From: an uncultured Lachnospiraceae bacterium
Lineage (GTDB): Bacteria > Bacillota > Clostridia > Lachnospirales > Lachnospiraceae
Direction of reading: 5' to 3'
DNA: 22,874 bases
Assembly: GCA_910579325.1 (NCBI GenBank)
Contig: CAJTTU010000052.1
Location: 1-22,874, forward strand
Part shown: positions 22,828 to 22,874 of the stretch, piece by piece
Position numbering within the stretch: position 1 is the stretch's first letter
Layout of the letters: every line of letters begins with the position of its first letter
Position numbers and translations under genes: made by a program
Notes under the pieces: generated by a model
What the model saw: the letters and a program-made list of their open reading frames with translations, nothing else
What the model was told of the DNA's origin: nothing
The model's database searches: none

Positions 22828-22874
22828 AATACTTGATACCCTATCTGACTGAACACAGCCAATATCTATCCTTA

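Overview
The window looks like the chromosome of a Gram-positive gut anaerobe of the Clostridia, most likely Lachnospiraceae. The evidence is mid-range GC, strong AGGAGG-type ribosome binding sites, sigma-A promoters, a fused HPS-PHI gene, a membrane-domain GDPD and clostridial-style toxin-antitoxin pairs. The species assignment is inference. No rRNA, tRNA, CRISPR array or intact insertion sequence was seen.

Right part (14.86-22.83 kb, minus strand). Reading leftward there is a HicA-HicB toxin-antitoxin pair, then a compact run of four large genes: a MoxR-type AAA+ ATPase, a DUF5682 protein, a VWA protein with an intact MIDAS, and a protein with two SWIM-type zinc-binding motifs. This is the arrangement of the poorly understood YehL-YehM-YehP-YehQ cluster. 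The fifth usual partner, a 1215-residue DUF4132 (YehI/MolR-type) protein, lies at the far left (236-3883) on the same strand, about 11 kb from its presumed partners. I infer a MoxR-VWA machine that remodels or activates a target, with the DUF5682, SWIM and DUF4132 proteins as effector, nucleic-acid or scaffold parts. The function is not established.

Left-middle part (4.06-7.24 kb, minus strand). There is an intact metabolic run: an MBL-fold hydrolase, a fused hexulose-6-phosphate synthase/phosphohexuloisomerase, and an SPL-type radical SAM protein closed by a good terminator. The linker of the fused enzyme carries an unusual 12-residue tandem repeat of CxxC motifs.

Middle part (7.47-13.14 kb). 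This is a gene graveyard. The GDPD has two apparent single-base deletions. A YafQ-type toxin has lost its middle but keeps its antitoxin. Two peptide-deformylase remnants each sit behind a copy of the same promoter. A GNAT acetyltransferase has a +1 frameshift, and an AraC regulator is frameshifted inside its DNA-binding domain. Only a YjbR-family gene, the antitoxin and perhaps a 61-residue protein look whole. An intact iron-dependent alcohol dehydrogenase (13.47-14.66 kb, plus strand) diverges from the broken AraC gene and converges on the SWIM gene.

Palindromic and leader-type repeats recur near 7.3, 13.3 and 18.57 kb, next to gene starts, and suggest a dispersed repeat family.
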